DNA of 64,000 bases from Epiperipatus broadwayi. Taxonomy: Eukaryota; Onychophora; Udeonychophora; Euonychophora; Peripatidae. The position numbers and the translations under genes are program-made. Where the stretch lies: positions 1,662,501-1,726,500 of the forward strand of contig JAQFVV010006426.1 of assembly GCA_028023455.1 (NCBI GenBank), given 5' to 3'. Shown here piece after piece: positions 38,872 to 51,045 of the stretch (its first letter is position 1; every line of letters begins with the position of its first letter). Below the pieces are notes generated by a model. It had not been told where the DNA came from. It worked only from the letters and a program-made list of their open reading frames with translations, and made no database searches.

Positions 38872-39091
38872 TTTACAATATTTCTAATGGCAGCTGCATA
38901 CTCGTTTTCATATATTGCCTAACCTCTCTAAATCCAAGTGATTTCACTTACCTTTGAGCTGAGAACATGTTACCTTTTTTAGTCTGTTTTGCAAAAACAT
39001 AAACTGTCTATAAATGTGAATATCTTGCATATAATTCTCTTTTACAGGGAGCCAGTTGTTCAGCAGTCTAAATGGAAGAATGCCATCTTGA

Positions 39092-39109
39092 TTACTACTA
39101 CTTTTACTA

Positions 39110-39144
<35 letters not shown>

Positions 39145-39199
39145 ACTGTTACTGCTACTACTGCTACTGCTACTACTACTACTACTACTACTACTACTA

Positions 39200-39232
<33 letters not shown>

Positions 39233-39256
39233 AACTACTACTACTATTACTACTAC
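39092..39256 (-). repeat. Trinucleotide tail of LINE copy E
   Basis: TAC with TGC, TGT and CAA variants, 165 bases, exactly between the 5' end of copy D and the 3' end of copy E (CTTTTAAAATAT). Confidence 0.87.
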
Positions 39257-41622
39257 TTTTAAAATATATTTAATTTGCAATTTAAATAAGGTTACATTTG
39301 TATTTTAACAAAAATAGAAATAAGTACAATAAAAAAAGTTGTACAAGTTATAAAAAAGGCTGCAAAGTTAATAGTATGTAAAAATTAATAAATATTAGGA
39401 AATAAAGTGTTGATTTTATACGTAGATGATTAAATTATTGTTATTATTTTTCTCTGACTTTGTCACAAATATGATTCAGTGACAACAAAATAATAATAAA
39501 ATAAGGACAAAGACAACAAAAAATAAAAAGAATACAACAAAAACAAAAAAAAAAACAAATAATCAATAGGACACAGTGGAGAGGGTAATTCAATAAGACT
39601 TTATGTAGCTGCAAATATGTCTGCAGGTGATAAGGTTTGATCCCTTAGCTTAATTTTGCCTAATTTTTTAATGAAGAGTGATTTGAATTTTTTAGATGTG
39701 GGGTTGAAACAGAAATGGCATCTCAGAAACGAAAGTGTAAAGAGAAGGAAAGTTGTAATTCTGATAGAAGGAAGTAAACCTTTTTGGATGCTGTCTATGA
39801 GCATCTGAAAAGAGTTAATATGTGATTTTGTTATAGGAGCTATTAGTGTCCTGTATGGTTGAAGATCCATAGATTGGAGCAAGAAGTGTTTTATGGATTC
39901 TTCATCTCTATAGCAAAGTTGGCAATTAGCATCAATATTAGCAAATGGCATTTTGTTAGACAAAAAACTATTAATTGGAAAAGCTTTAATGTTGATTTCA
40001 ATAAGAATGTCTAGATATTTAGTTTCTAGGTACCAAAATTTAAATTTTCTAACAATTTATTTGTTAGTAAGTGTAATTAAACTTTATGGTGTGAGGGTAC
40101 CATCTATAAAATTGGCATACTTATATGCTTCCCAGTATATAATTTTTTCACTGGCAATATTTTAGTTGTATTGAAGTAAGTTCTATAAAATTTAATGAGG
40201 ACATTTAAAAATGTGTTATTACAGCGTGGGGGTGTAAATGTAGGTATTACAGGGAGTAATTTTTTATAATAGGGAAAAGTATTATTAATTTTACTATTGT
40301 ATTATGTGTTTTTGTAGATGATATATGGTTATTGAATGCATTGAGAGTCCATGGTGGCTAGTAGGCATTTGTATAGATTTGATGCTCATAGACACTGTTT
40401 TCCTACCCCAGATTGGTTTTGTAAATTATGAGTTAATTTTTTAAAAATGAGTTAGTGTATTTTATGGTGGGCATGTATTATGTGGTTTTGAAGAATATAT
40501 GTATGTTTAAGAGTACAATTTTGGCATGTAGTGATAGGTAGGCTTTAAAGATTGAATTTATCCTGTGTTCAATGGATGAAATTAATGAATCTTGAATTGT
40601 GGTTTTCATAGCATTAGCTGTTTTATATATGACAAAACCAAGAATATTTTATGGTAGAACAGTAAATATTGAGAGAGTTGAGTTTCCAGTTAGATATTCC
40701 ATGTAACTGATTTGTTTAAGCTGAAGTTGAGTTTATATTGGGTAGTGTAATTATTTATTAGTGTGATTAGTTGAGAGAGGATTTTTTTTGATGGCAAAAT
40801 ATAACTATGTCATCCATATAACTAATTTGTGTAATGCTTTTTTTAATTATAGGGATATATACAGCAGGCAGATTGTTTTCAATGTTAGTAAGTAAGGGGC
40901 TAATGTAGGTTATAAACAGTAGGGCACTTAGTGGTGAACCTTGAGAATTGCATTATAGGAAATAAACTTTGGTGAGGTTTGGCCATTAAAAGTATTATAA
41001 TTTTCTCTGTTTATAAGGAAGTTAATGAGAATATGAAGTAAAGGGGTGGATATATTATAGGTTTTAAGTGCATGTATTTGTGTTTCTATAGGAACAGAAT
41101 CAAATGCTGTGACAATGGCCAGCTTAACTGCTATAGGTCTGGTTTTCCTAGAATGTCTGATATGGTCTATGATTATTTTAAAGAGAAAGATTGCAGCAGA
41201 GGTGGATGATTCTTTTTTGGTGACTTGAAATGCAAATATGAAAGGTAAGATTAGCAGTTGTATTTTGTGTTTAATAATTGATTCAATGGTTTTGATGAGG
41301 AAAGGAGTCATAGATATTGGTCATAAATTATTAAGTGGTGAAAGTAGTATACTTTTTTTAGAAAGTGTACTATAGAGACTGAACAGAGCTTTTCAATGTG
41401 ATATATTTTTCAGATAAATAACTTAGGAAATTTTATATTATTGTTATTGTGATATAGCTAAGATGAATGAAAATTAATTTTGGTATTGCATGTGGACTGT
41501 GATGTATACTGTTAGAAAGAAAAGTTAATTTCAGTATGATATTATGCTTGGTTATACCATGATTATGATTGTCAGATCCAAATAGTTTTTTGTGTATACC
41601 TGGATATGTAGCTGTTTGAAAG
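39257..41622 (-). mobile_element. LINE copy E, 5'-truncated upstream of reverse transcriptase
   Basis: Minus strand, about 2.4 kb. RT pieces at 41311-40928 include LAIVTAFDSV (motif A, first Asp position altered to Ala-Ile-Val context) and ISYMDDIVI near 40810-40825. The C-terminal frame 39963-39601 starts MSNKMPFANIDANCQLCYRDEESIKHFL, with the last knuckle Cys replaced by Ser, and ends LSPADIFAAT. The 5' edge (about 41622) abuts a pyrimidine trinucleotide block. Belongs with B and F by sequence phrases. Confidence 0.86.
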
Positions 41623-42735
41623 ATACTGCTCCTGCTCCTGATCCTGCCTCTGCAGCTGCTGCCACCACTATCATCATGGCCACCACCACCACAAACACTA
41701 TGACCATGGCTATTTCCAATACCATTAACCACTACCACCACCTCTACCATTACCTTTACCACTACCTCTATGAATACTAATACCATTACCAAGACCACTT
41801 CCACCACCACCCCTACCACAATGACCCCCACCACAACCACAAAAAACACCACCATCACCCTGACCACCACCACTGCTGCCACCACCACCACTGCCACCAC
41901 CACCACCACAAACAACACCACCATCACCCAGACCACCACCACTGCTGCCACCACTACTATCATTACTACTATTACTATTACTACTATTCCTATTCATACT
42001 TTTACTCCTACTCCTATGACTACTTTTACTTCTACTCTTACTCCTACTTTTACTCCTATGACTGTCCCTATGCCTACACCTGCTACTACTTCTGCTTCTC
42101 CCCTACTCTTCATTTCCCTCCTACTCCTTCTCCTACTACTACTCCTATTGCTACTACTCCTATTACTTCCTACTTCTCATGCAACTTCTACTGCTGCTGC
42201 TACTGCTTCTGCTCCTGCACCTCCTCCTACCTTGCCTCTACCCATACTGCTACTCCTACTGTTAGCCCTACCCCTATCCTTACCCCTGCTCCTATTACTA
42301 CTCTCACTCCTACTACTCCTATTCCTCCTGCTACTACTACTCTTACTTCTACTCCTGCTACTGCTACTGCTCCTGTCCCTGCCACTACCACTGGCACTGC
42401 TACTGTTACTACTGCTACTACAACTACTACTGCCACTGTGACAGCTGCAACTGCAGCTGGCAACAGCAGCAGCGTGCTGCTGCTACAACTACTACTACTG
42501 CTGCTACTGCTGCTGCTGCTGCTACTGCTGCTACTACTGCTGCTGCTAACAGCTGCTACTACTGCTACTAGCTGCTGCTGCTACTGCTGCTGCTGCTGCT
42601 GCTACTGCTGCTAGCTGCTGCTAGCTACTGCTGCTGCTACTACTGCTGCTGCTACTGCTAGCAACAGCTAGCAGCAGCTGCTACTGCTGCTGCTGCTACT
42701 GCTAGCAGCTGCTAGCAGCAGCAACAGCTGCTGCT

Positions 42736-42768
<33 letters not shown>

Positions 42769-42878
42769 GCTACTGCTAGCTACAGCAGCTAGCTACTGCT
42801 ACTGCTACTACTAGCTGCTGCAGCTAGCATACTACTACTAGCTAGCAGCTACTACTAGCAGCTACTGCTACTAGCATG

Positions 42879-42923
<45 letters not shown>

Positions 42924-42950
42924 GCTACTACTAGCTACTACTACTACTTA
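41623..42950. repeat. 1.3 kb trinucleotide block beside LINE copy E
   Basis: CAC-rich at 41690-41950, CTC/TAC-rich at 42000-42430, then GCT/CAG/TAC mixture at 42430-42950. By analogy with the other blocks it would be the tail of a further LINE lying to the right, but after ACTACTTAAAGG (42945) only short unrecognised sequence follows, so that LINE is either almost fully truncated or absent. Produces spurious Thr-, Leu- and Val-rich frames. Confidence 0.8.
42430..42950. repeat. Self-complementary CTG/CAG/TAG trinucleotide block
   Basis: GCTGCT runs switch repeatedly to AGCAGC runs on the same strand through GCTAGC or AGCTAGCT palindromes (for example about 42660-42790). Both CTG and CAG orientations are present next to each other, so long hairpins can form. 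Unlike the TAC-dominated tails elsewhere in the array. Confidence 0.75.
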
Positions 42951-43643
42951 AAGGCTGCCAACTATTAAATTTTTTATTACATATTTCATATTTGGCACCT
43001 AAATGGTTGCCAATTAATTTCAAATTGTAAATGAAAATAAAATTTGATTTGAATAATACCTTAGATCATTTAGTATTTGTCTTTATAATGGTTCTAATCA
43101 AAAAATCAATGTACAATCTTAAAACTTAAGTAAAGAGGGATACAAACTTTTGAGTTTTATTATTTTGATAGACACTGTTAATTAACAATATTATAATTAA
43201 CACAAAAATCTTTTAATACTCCTGGTGTTTTATATAATTAACTATTTTATTATATTGGTTTTTAATTTTTGTTTATTTTTAAATGTGCCATTCTATAAAA
43301 AAATTCTAAAACAGCAAATAATAACACATCTTTTATGAATGAATCATCTTGTATGCAATATATGAAATTTCATAAGCTGAATTTGTTGTGATTTTTAATT
43401 AGATATACAAATTTATCATTAAATTACAAACCAAAATTAAGTTATAAATTCAACTGTATTTTAAAAGATTTCAATTATTAATATGGACAATAATATGAAT
43501 ATTCAAAATAATGTTTTTATTTTATAGTTTTAACAATTGATTATTGTCAAAACAGTATAAAGTACACAAACTTATAAAAATAATTTAGGAGACATCTTAG
43601 CAAAACAGAAACAGTGTATTTACTACAATTGGTAAAATAATAC
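42951..43643. other. AT-rich spacer, no gene seen
   Basis: No domain or repeat recognised. A TTAAAGGCTGCCAA start may be the last trace of a LINE 3' end, but this is not demonstrable. Confidence 0.4.
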
Positions 43644-43841
43644 TTTAATTTGCGAAGTGCAGATAGTTGAAAATTGAAATAAATCGAGATACTGCCAAAT
43701 CTCTAGTGCTTATTAAATACTTAACCAACAGCCAATCAGATGTCAGGGATAGCTATCTAAATGAATCCAAACCCAAACACACAACAAAGATTTTACGAGA
43801 AAAAGGACAATTTTTCAACTAGCTGCACTTCACAAATTAAA
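43644..43841. mobile_element. MITE-like element with 33-bp terminal inverted repeats
   Basis: The left end TTTAATTTGCGAAGTGCAG and the following GATAGTTGAAAATTG matches the reverse complement of the right end (43808-43841) with two or three differences. Length 198 bp. No clear target duplication was found, so family is unassigned. Its internal sequence (43678-43806) recurs inverted at 44028-44161. Confidence 0.75.
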
Positions 43842-44161
43842 ATATTATTTACATACTTTACTGCTACTTTGTAATAAACCATAGGATTTTGCATTTATGT
43901 TTATGATTTAGATTCAGTGAGTTAATTGTGAAGATATTTAAAGTTTTAAGCTTTCAAACCTAAATGCTTATGACTGGCTTAGATATATAGAAAGAAAAGT
44001 AGAGAAAAGGGTGCCGCTTTGGCCACCCTTTTTTCTCGTAAAATTTTTGTTGTGTTTTTGGATGTCATTTAGACAGCTATCCCTGACATCTGATTGGCTG
44101 TTGGTTAAGTATTTAATGAACACTAGAGATTTGGCAGTATCTTGATTTATTACAATTCGTT
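43678..44161. repeat. Inverted repeat, about 130-bp arms, with a short hairpin at one inner edge
   Basis: Arm 43678-43806 (GAGATACTGCCAAATCTCTAG through TTTTACGAGAAAAA) matches the reverse complement of 44028-44161 at roughly 90 percent by eye. Next to the right arm, 44002-44037 is itself a hairpin (GAGAAAAGGGTG and CACCCTTTTTTCTC). It looks like a second, partial, inverted copy of the MITE interior. Confidence 0.85.
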
Positions 44162-44550
44162 AATGAAATTGTACCAACAATTTGTTCTTAGGATAAAAAC
44201 ATGGTAAACCAGACAAAAAGGTATGTATCATTAGCAGTCAATATTGTATTATATCAAAATTTCTAAAATATTCTCTGCCAACATTATATTATAATATTAG
44301 AAGTCATTTTATTCATAAAATGAGCATAATTATTCAATGTTCTTAATTATTTTTAAAACTATAAATAAATTTATAAAAAGCAAATGCTTCAAAAGACATA
44401 TTAATGATTAAAAGGTATGTTTTAAAACATTTAATGTGGGTCTGTATACTCTTTGCTTTAGTAAAGTATTTGAAAATGTATAAAATAATTTAAACCATTA
44501 AGCATCACATGATCACATTTCCTATACTAGCACATTACTTGTTGATAAAT
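43842..44550. other. Spacer holding the right arm of the inverted repeat; otherwise AT-rich
   Basis: Apart from the arm and hairpin at 44002-44161, no ORF or recognised repeat. Confidence 0.5.
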
Positions 44551-44974
44551 AGAGCAAAACTCCCCATACAGTATTGCCACCTGTGCTAAATGGAATAATC
44601 AATGGATGCCAGAAGGCTTGTGCATAAAGTCTCTATCTAATGCCTACTCATCCAATAGCCCCAGACTAGTTTATGACTATATAAGCTATTGAGCTTAGAT
44701 TGAAAATATTTTTTGGATTTTCAATTTCATTCTCATAGTTTTGTAGTTAAGTAGAGATAAAAGGTGGTTGCTAGAGGGTTGCATTAGATCCTAAGATCTA
44801 GATGCAGTGCTCTCAGATCCAAAGCTTCTAACTGACAAAGGCCACAAGCCAGAAACTACTCTGGGGATATTGAATGAGTAGGCATTAGATAGGGATTTTA
44901 TGCACAAGCCTTCTGGCATCCATTGATTACTCTGTTTAGCACAGGTGGCAATACTGTATGGAGGGTTTTGCTCT
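44551..44974. mobile_element. Foldback/MITE element with ~123-bp terminal inverted repeats
   Basis: Arms 44551-44673 and 44852-44974 are inverted copies (AGAGCAAAAC, then CATACAGTATTGCCACCTGTGC, and so on to CCCCAGA.TAGTTT) with about 90 percent identity by eye. They enclose a 178-base middle. Flanks gttgataaat (44541-44550) and gtttataaaa (44975-44984) match at 8 of 10 positions, a probable decayed target duplication of 9-10 bp, which would suit a Mutator-like origin. No coding sequence. Confidence 0.85.
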
Positions 44975-44984
44975 GTTTATAAAA

Positions 44985-45505
44985 TAATTTAATAATAAGT
45001 CCAGTTTTTGATTCAGTTCCAATTGTTTCAAAGGATAAAGTTTCATGAATGATTATATTTCTCATTCTATTAAGATAGTGTGTGTCTGGAATTATGTTAC
45101 TTTGTTCTGATTAAAGTATTTAAAATGTGTAGCATAATTTTGTACTAAATAAATTCCATAATTCTGTAATAAATACATTAAGAAAACTAAAAACAAAAAT
45201 GAACATCATACATAACACAACTTTCCAATAAAAACGCTTTGTTATAAGCAATTTAAATAAAGAAAGCCTCTTGTTTAAAATCAATGAATTACTTATAGTA
45301 GAGATTTATCAACTATTTTATCAATGCTTTTCTACATGATTTCCATTATGCAATAATCAAATGATCACTAGTGTTATAAGCAGACAATTGTAAAGTTTTC
45401 AAACAGATAAAGATTTATGAACATGCTGAAAATTTGTAGACAGATATTAATAATTTTTTACAATGGTACATATTTTGGGTGATGTTCATAGTGTATTGAC
45501 AGTGC
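44985..45505. other. AT-rich spacer, no gene seen
   Basis: No recognisable features. Confidence 0.4.
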
Positions 45506-46490
45506 TATGTTCTTGGTGGTTAAACATTTTTGTTTGAAGGCTTTACGTATTTCAGTCATTGACATTATCAGCTGGTTGTCCATGCTATGTGTAATTATGT
45601 TTTCAAAGAAAAGTTATTTTTATTTGCTGAATTTTAAACATTCTTGTTTGAGAAGTTTGTGTAAGTCAGTGGATGACATTTTCAGTGGGTTGTCCATCCC
45701 ATGTGTGATTTTTTTTGAAAGAAGTTATTTCCATTTTTGAAATACAAATATTTATTTATATTCAAATACTATTTGGAAAAAAATGCATTTTGATGATTTT
45801 TCAGGTCTCAAACATAAAGTCTTATTAACCTTTGAACAAGTTTTTGTAGAACTTACCACAAAACACATGGCATGATTTAATAGAAGTGGTCATTGAGAAA
45901 ATGTTATTTTCCAAAGAATATCAATGATTAATTATTTTTTCCAAAGAAAGTTATTTTTATTTGTTGAATTGTACTTATTTAATATTTATATATATTTTAT
46001 TCTTACTAAGAAAGAAGTTCATTATGAGGATTTTTACTGGAACCAAACATTCTAATAGATTTCATTGTTGAGAATATGTTTTCTGAAAAATTTTAACCAT
46101 TATTTTTTTTGTCAAATAAATGTATTTTTATTTATTGAATTGTACTTAATATTTATATGTATTTGATTATTACTTAGAAAAAATGCATTTTAAAGATTTT
46201 TTCTGGCTCAAATAAAAAGACTTGTAAAACTTAGAAGTAGCTGTTATAAGGTTTACTAAAGGTCACATTGCTTGGTAGTCACCCTTTTAATAAATTTTGT
46301 TATTCAAAAATATTTGTTTTCTGAGAAATTTCTGTGTTTTTTGAAAAGTTATTTATAGTCATTGAATTCGTCTTAATATTCATATATATTTGATATGATC
46401 CTTGAAGAGTGCATTTTGAAGATCTTTTGTAGGTTCAAACATGGAGACTTATGAAACTTTGAATTAGCTTCCACAGGGTTTGTTGCAAGT
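45506..46490. repeat. Diverged tandem repeats (about 120 and 220 bp units), satellite-like
   Basis: 45520-45745 holds two ~120-base units (TTAAACAT.CTTGTTTGA, GACATT.TCAG, GGTTGTCCAT). From 45740 on, a longer unit of about 210-230 bases recurs three or four times, with landmarks AAGTTATTTTTATTT.TTGAATT, TTTATATATATTTGA, AAAAATGCATTTTGA.GATTTTT and CAAACAT.AAGACTTATGAAACTT. Copies are well diverged. The frame at 45507-45740 is a by-product. Confidence 0.7.
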
Positions 46491-46536
46491 CTCTAATACT
46501 ACAACTATTACTACTACAAGTACTATTATTGCTATG
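46491..46536 (-). repeat. Short decayed trinucleotide tail of LINE copy F
   Basis: TACTACAACTATTACTACTA and more, mixed TAC/TAT units, directly left of the 3' end of copy F. Much shorter than in copies A to E. Confidence 0.65.
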
Positions 46537-48113
46537 ATGTTTTCAAAACATATTTATTGGTTATTTTTATAGAGTTCCATAGACATTTTAACAGGTAAAT
46601 TTGAGATAAGCAAAAAATGGTACAAATTATTGTGGAATAGAAAATAAATAACATGAAATAAAGGAGACATAAGGTGTTTGATCACACACACACATATGTA
46701 TATATATATATGGTTATGTTATAATTTTTTCCATAAGTGTTGAGATTATATAAAAAAATTATATAACAAAAATTAGACTCCGAGAAAAAACCTATTAATC
46801 CATAGGTCACATTGGAGAAGGTAATATCATTAGACTCCATGAAGCTGATAATATGTCTGTGGTGCTAAGGTCTGATCTTGGACTTTAATTTTGCTTAATT
46901 TGTTGGTGGAAAGTGATCTGAGTTTCCTCCATGTCAGTTTAAATTTAAGAAACCAAAGAGAAAAAAAGGAATGTGGGTATTCTAATAGAAGGAAAAGACT
47001 TCTTTCATCACTGTTAATGAGTATATGAAGAGAGGGAATTTGATATTATGAGTGTCTTGTATGATCAAAGTGCAGGACATTGAAATAATAAGTCTTCAAT
47101 GGATTCTTGATGGCAAAGTTGGCAATCAGCATCAGTGTTAGCAAATGACGTTTTGTGAGATAAAAGACTATTCACTGGGGTGGCTTTAATATTAATTTTC
47201 ATGAGGAAGTCAAGATGTTTAGGTTCTAGATACCATAATCTAAATTTTTAAATAATATGTTTATTAGTAATTATAATTAAACTCTGTGTGGTGTGGGTAG
47301 TCTCTATCATTCTGGCATTTTATATCTCTCCCAGTAATTAAAAAAATTTTTTACAGGTTGGAAAAGTATTTTTAAATAATACAGGTAATAACTTTTTTTT
47401 AATAGGAAAACATTTATCAATCTTACTATTGTATTGTGTTATTTGTAAGTGATATATAAAAATTCAAGTAATAGACCATTGTAATTAGCAGGCATTTGCA
47501 TTGATTTGATGCTCATAGACACAGCCTTTCTACCATATATGAGTTTTGTGAATAATAAGTTTATTTACTTTTTAAAAAGGGTTTGTATATTTTATTATTA
47601 GCATGTAGTATATGGTTTTAGGACAGACAAGAATGTTTAAAAATGAAATTTTTGCATATAGTGAAAACTAGGCTTTAGAAAGTAAAATTTATAATTTGTT
47701 TTATTGATGAAATCAATGAGTTTTGAATTGTGGTTCTCATGGCATTTGCTGATTTGTGTATGGGAAAACCCAGAACATTTTGGGAAGAGGCAGTGAATAT
47801 ATAAATAGTGGGGTTTCTAATTAGGATGTCCCATGTAACATATTGGTTTAGGTTAAAGTTGAGGTGTACTTGTTGGTATAATTGTTTATAATTGTGATTA
47901 GTTGAGAGAGAATTTTTTTTTCAGAAGAGAAATATGACTATATCATCCATGTATGTAATGTGTGTAATACTTTTATTAATTGAAGGAATAGATATGCCAG
48001 AGACGTTTTTTTCAATATCAGATAGTAAAAGGTTAATGTAAGTTATAATAAGTGGTGAGACTTGGGGAATTGAATTGTAGAAAGGAAAGCTAGGTGAAGC
48101 TTGGCCATTAAGA

Positions 48114-48206
<93 letters not shown>

Positions 48207-49600
48207 CTGTTTATGAAGAGGTTAGAAAGAATGTGAAGTTTATAAATAAGTGTTTTATATTATCAGTTTTTAGTGTATGTTATAGGTTCTCTACCAGAAC
48301 AGAGTCAAATGATGCAGTGTTTAGCTGAATTGCTATAAGTCTGGTTTTCCTAGATTATTTGATATAGTCAGTGATAATTTTAAAATGAGATAATGAAGAA
48401 GAGGTAGATGATGTACTCTTGGCAAATTGAGAAATAGATATGGAGGATAAGACTAAAGGTTTTATTTTGTCTTTGATAATTGATTCAATATTTTTGAATT
48501 GAATAGTGAGAATTGATATTGGCTGCAAATTACTAGGAGGTAAGTGTACTATATTTATTTTAGGAAGCATACTAAAAAGACTGCATACAGTTGTTCAATA
48601 TGATGTATTTGTTCTTATATATAATTTAGGAGGTTATATATTATAGATACTGTGAAATAGCTAAGATGAGTAAGAAATTCTGATATTACATGTGAATTAG
48701 AGTGCACACTAATAGGAAGATAAATTAACTTCAAATAGTGTAATGTTCTTTATATCATGATTATGGTTGCTAGGTCCAAATAGATAAGAGGACAGATCTA
48801 TGCAAAAAAAGTTTGAAATTTGCTTATAAAATGATAGAAAATCAGGAGCATGTTTTGTCAAGAGAAATATTGCTCATTTTGGATAATAGAAAATGGAGTG
48901 GGTATTTTTATAAGAATCCAGAAAATATATACCAGGATCTGTTATGTGATTGTGCCAGTTATATTTTTGCTTTTTTGTAGAAAGGTATTCAACATTAAAA
49001 ATTGTGTATTTTTATATTATTGTTTAAGCAGCATTATAGAGGGAATAGAAGCAGGATCACTTGATGTCCTTTTTTATTTTGGATGAAGAGCATTCAATTC
49101 TATGACTAGAACAGTAAGTGATCTGTTTGTCCTGGTAAAGTGCATTATTACAGAGTAAATAATGTTGATAAAAGCTTACCATGCTCAAAGGAGTGAAGGA
49201 AAGGGATATTAATTATTTGAAAAAGAATATAGATTTTAAAAATAACTACTTCCAGTGTAGCAGATTTTAGAAAAAAAACAGACAGTGTTGTTACAAGATA
49301 GATTGAGTTTTGTATAAAATTGCTATTTAAGTTAATATTTAAAGCACAGTGATCAAAAAAGCTAAGAAGATGAAGAGACGGCTTAGGAATAAAGTGCAGG
49401 GTTGGAAAGTACAAGAGTAAATCAATAAGATGGCATGTTTTTAGTATAGAAGAACAAACGATTACTTGGAAAGAACCCTTCACACTCTTTAAGCCACTTC
49501 TCCCAAAAATTATTTTTTGTTCAGAAGTGAGTCTACTCCTTTCAATGAGAATTTGCCTAGTCCAGAGACAGCCTGTGAATATTTTTGATGGATTAGTGTT
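46537..49600 (-). mobile_element. LINE copy F, 5'-truncated in the endonuclease
   Basis: Minus strand, about 3.06 kb. The 5' part (49483-49148) contains FDHCALNINLNSNFI, the C-terminal SDH-like segment of the endonuclease. RT pieces: ISILTIQFKNIESIIKDKI (48570-48355), ITYMDDIVIFL (near 47940-47960) and the C-terminus with the conserved AANDIILGS-type region replaced by divergent sequence. A (TA)n run of about 85 bases (48118-48203) has expanded inside the RT. It is closest to copies B and E in phrase content (DKIK, SSISISQFAKS). Lies 3.5 kb outside the main array. Confidence 0.82.
48118..48203. repeat. (TA)n microsatellite inside LINE copy F
   Basis: About 86 bases of TA repeat within the RT region, replacing or interrupting coding sequence at the position where copies E and D read INLILNDR-like sequence. 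It must have arisen after insertion or in the immediate ancestor. Confidence 0.9.
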
Positions 49601-51045
49601 AGATATTATTATTGTTAATATATTTTAAAAGAGAACTTTATTCTGACCAAAAAAAAGGTTACATTGATTTTTTCTGTATACATGTGCTGACATTGGTTGC
49701 CAAGATGATTATGTACATAAGTTTGCTATACTTAAATACATACTCTAGAGGTTTTTACAAATATAACCTGTGCAAGTGATAGATTATATGGAAAAGTTTA
49801 TATTATTAAATTTACATGGCTGTAGCTAGAATTTATTGGTACATGAATTTTATTTAAATGGTTTTTAGTATGTTGTATCAATCTTTTTATTTGGTTTTAA
49901 CTAATACATGTGTATATGGTACATATTTTTAGTTATACATATTATCTGTCATGGCTTGAGAGCCTTTTCATATTGGTTTCCTGTGGGCTTACATATACAT
50001 CTGTTAAAAACATTGTGTATGTCCATATCCTGGCTTATCATTGTTTTGTGATATTTACTTTTGTGAAGTCTCTCATTGTCTTTCATAGTACTTAGTTTTA
50101 TAGATTATGCATTTGCTAGTGATTAAGTCTGATAAACTGGTATTTGTGTTTTTAACCAGATTTTACACTTGTGTGGATTTGGTTGACCTATTTTTGAAGC
50201 ACTTGATTTAAAAAGTGACAGTGCAATGGTTGATTAGAGATTTAATTGTTGTTTTATGAGTGACCAATGTGCTTAGAACAATATCGGGGTATGTTATTTT
50301 ATTGTCTCTGTTTTTCAATTGTGCTAATTTATTGTAAAATATTGATTTTTGTCATCATGTGTTATTGCTAAAAGTAAAGTTCATCATGTATCCCATAATG
50401 TAAAGCACAAATTTACTTTATGAACTGTGGAAGTGAATGGTTTACAACATGATCTCATGATAACCTGGCAGAAGATGGTTGCATGCCAGCATATGTTATG
50501 GTATGCTAGATATTTAGTGCAGAGCAATTGTAAAGAAAGTGTTGCTGTGTCTCTTTGTTCAGAGACATATGTTGCATAAGGAGTCAATTTTATATATTAC
50601 ACATCTGTATCAGAGAAAGTATCATGATAGTAAAGTATAGAGATTTTGTATAAAAACACATTGAATATTTGAGTACAAAGGACCATTTTGTGAAACCCCT
50701 ATGCAGCTGTAGGTTGTGATTTCAAATATGTGAATAGAGGTGACAAGGGTATGATTGTGATATACCAAAATATAGACTTGCCAATATGAATATTTGCTTG
50801 GTTAATTTGGTATTAATATTATTGTTGTTATAAATATAAAAAAGAAAAAGAAAGTTATAAAATGGTAGATAAAATTGAATACATAAATTAAAAATAAGAA
50901 TTAATAAAGATACAAATAAAAATAAAATAGAAATTATTAATAAAATAAAATTGTATATATAAATAATTGAAAAGACAAATAGAAATTACAATAATAGGTA
51001 TAAATAAAAAATAAATTAGAAAGTTGATAGAGATATATTAAACAA
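49601..51045. other. AT-rich region, possible 3' end of another LINE at its left edge
   Basis: ATTATTATTGTTAATATATTTTAAAAGAGAACTTT at 49606-49640 resembles a decayed tail followed by the LINE 3' end of copy C (TTTTAAAAGAGAC). No coding match was found behind it. From 50820 the sequence becomes a simple A/AAT/AAAT-rich tract. Frames here are not convincing. Confidence 0.35.

Larger units (their letters stand above)
33243..39091 (-). mobile_element. LINE copy D, apparently full length
   Basis: Minus strand, about 5.85 kb, the best preserved copy. Order 5' to 3': 5' UTR (39091-38872), ORF1 from ATG at 38871 (MADAFNTSIHTINPN), decayed knuckles near 37505-37560, endonuclease with LGDFNMPYQDF (36317-36349), RT with QLDIKRAFNSV (about 35056-35095) and TYMDDIIIF (34785-34805), a C-terminal knuckle region near 33890-33935, then the 3' end TTTTAAAA and tail. 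The 5' end aligns with copy A. A 101-bp tandem duplication (33641-33841) lies in the 3' part. Frames are broken. Confidence 0.9.
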
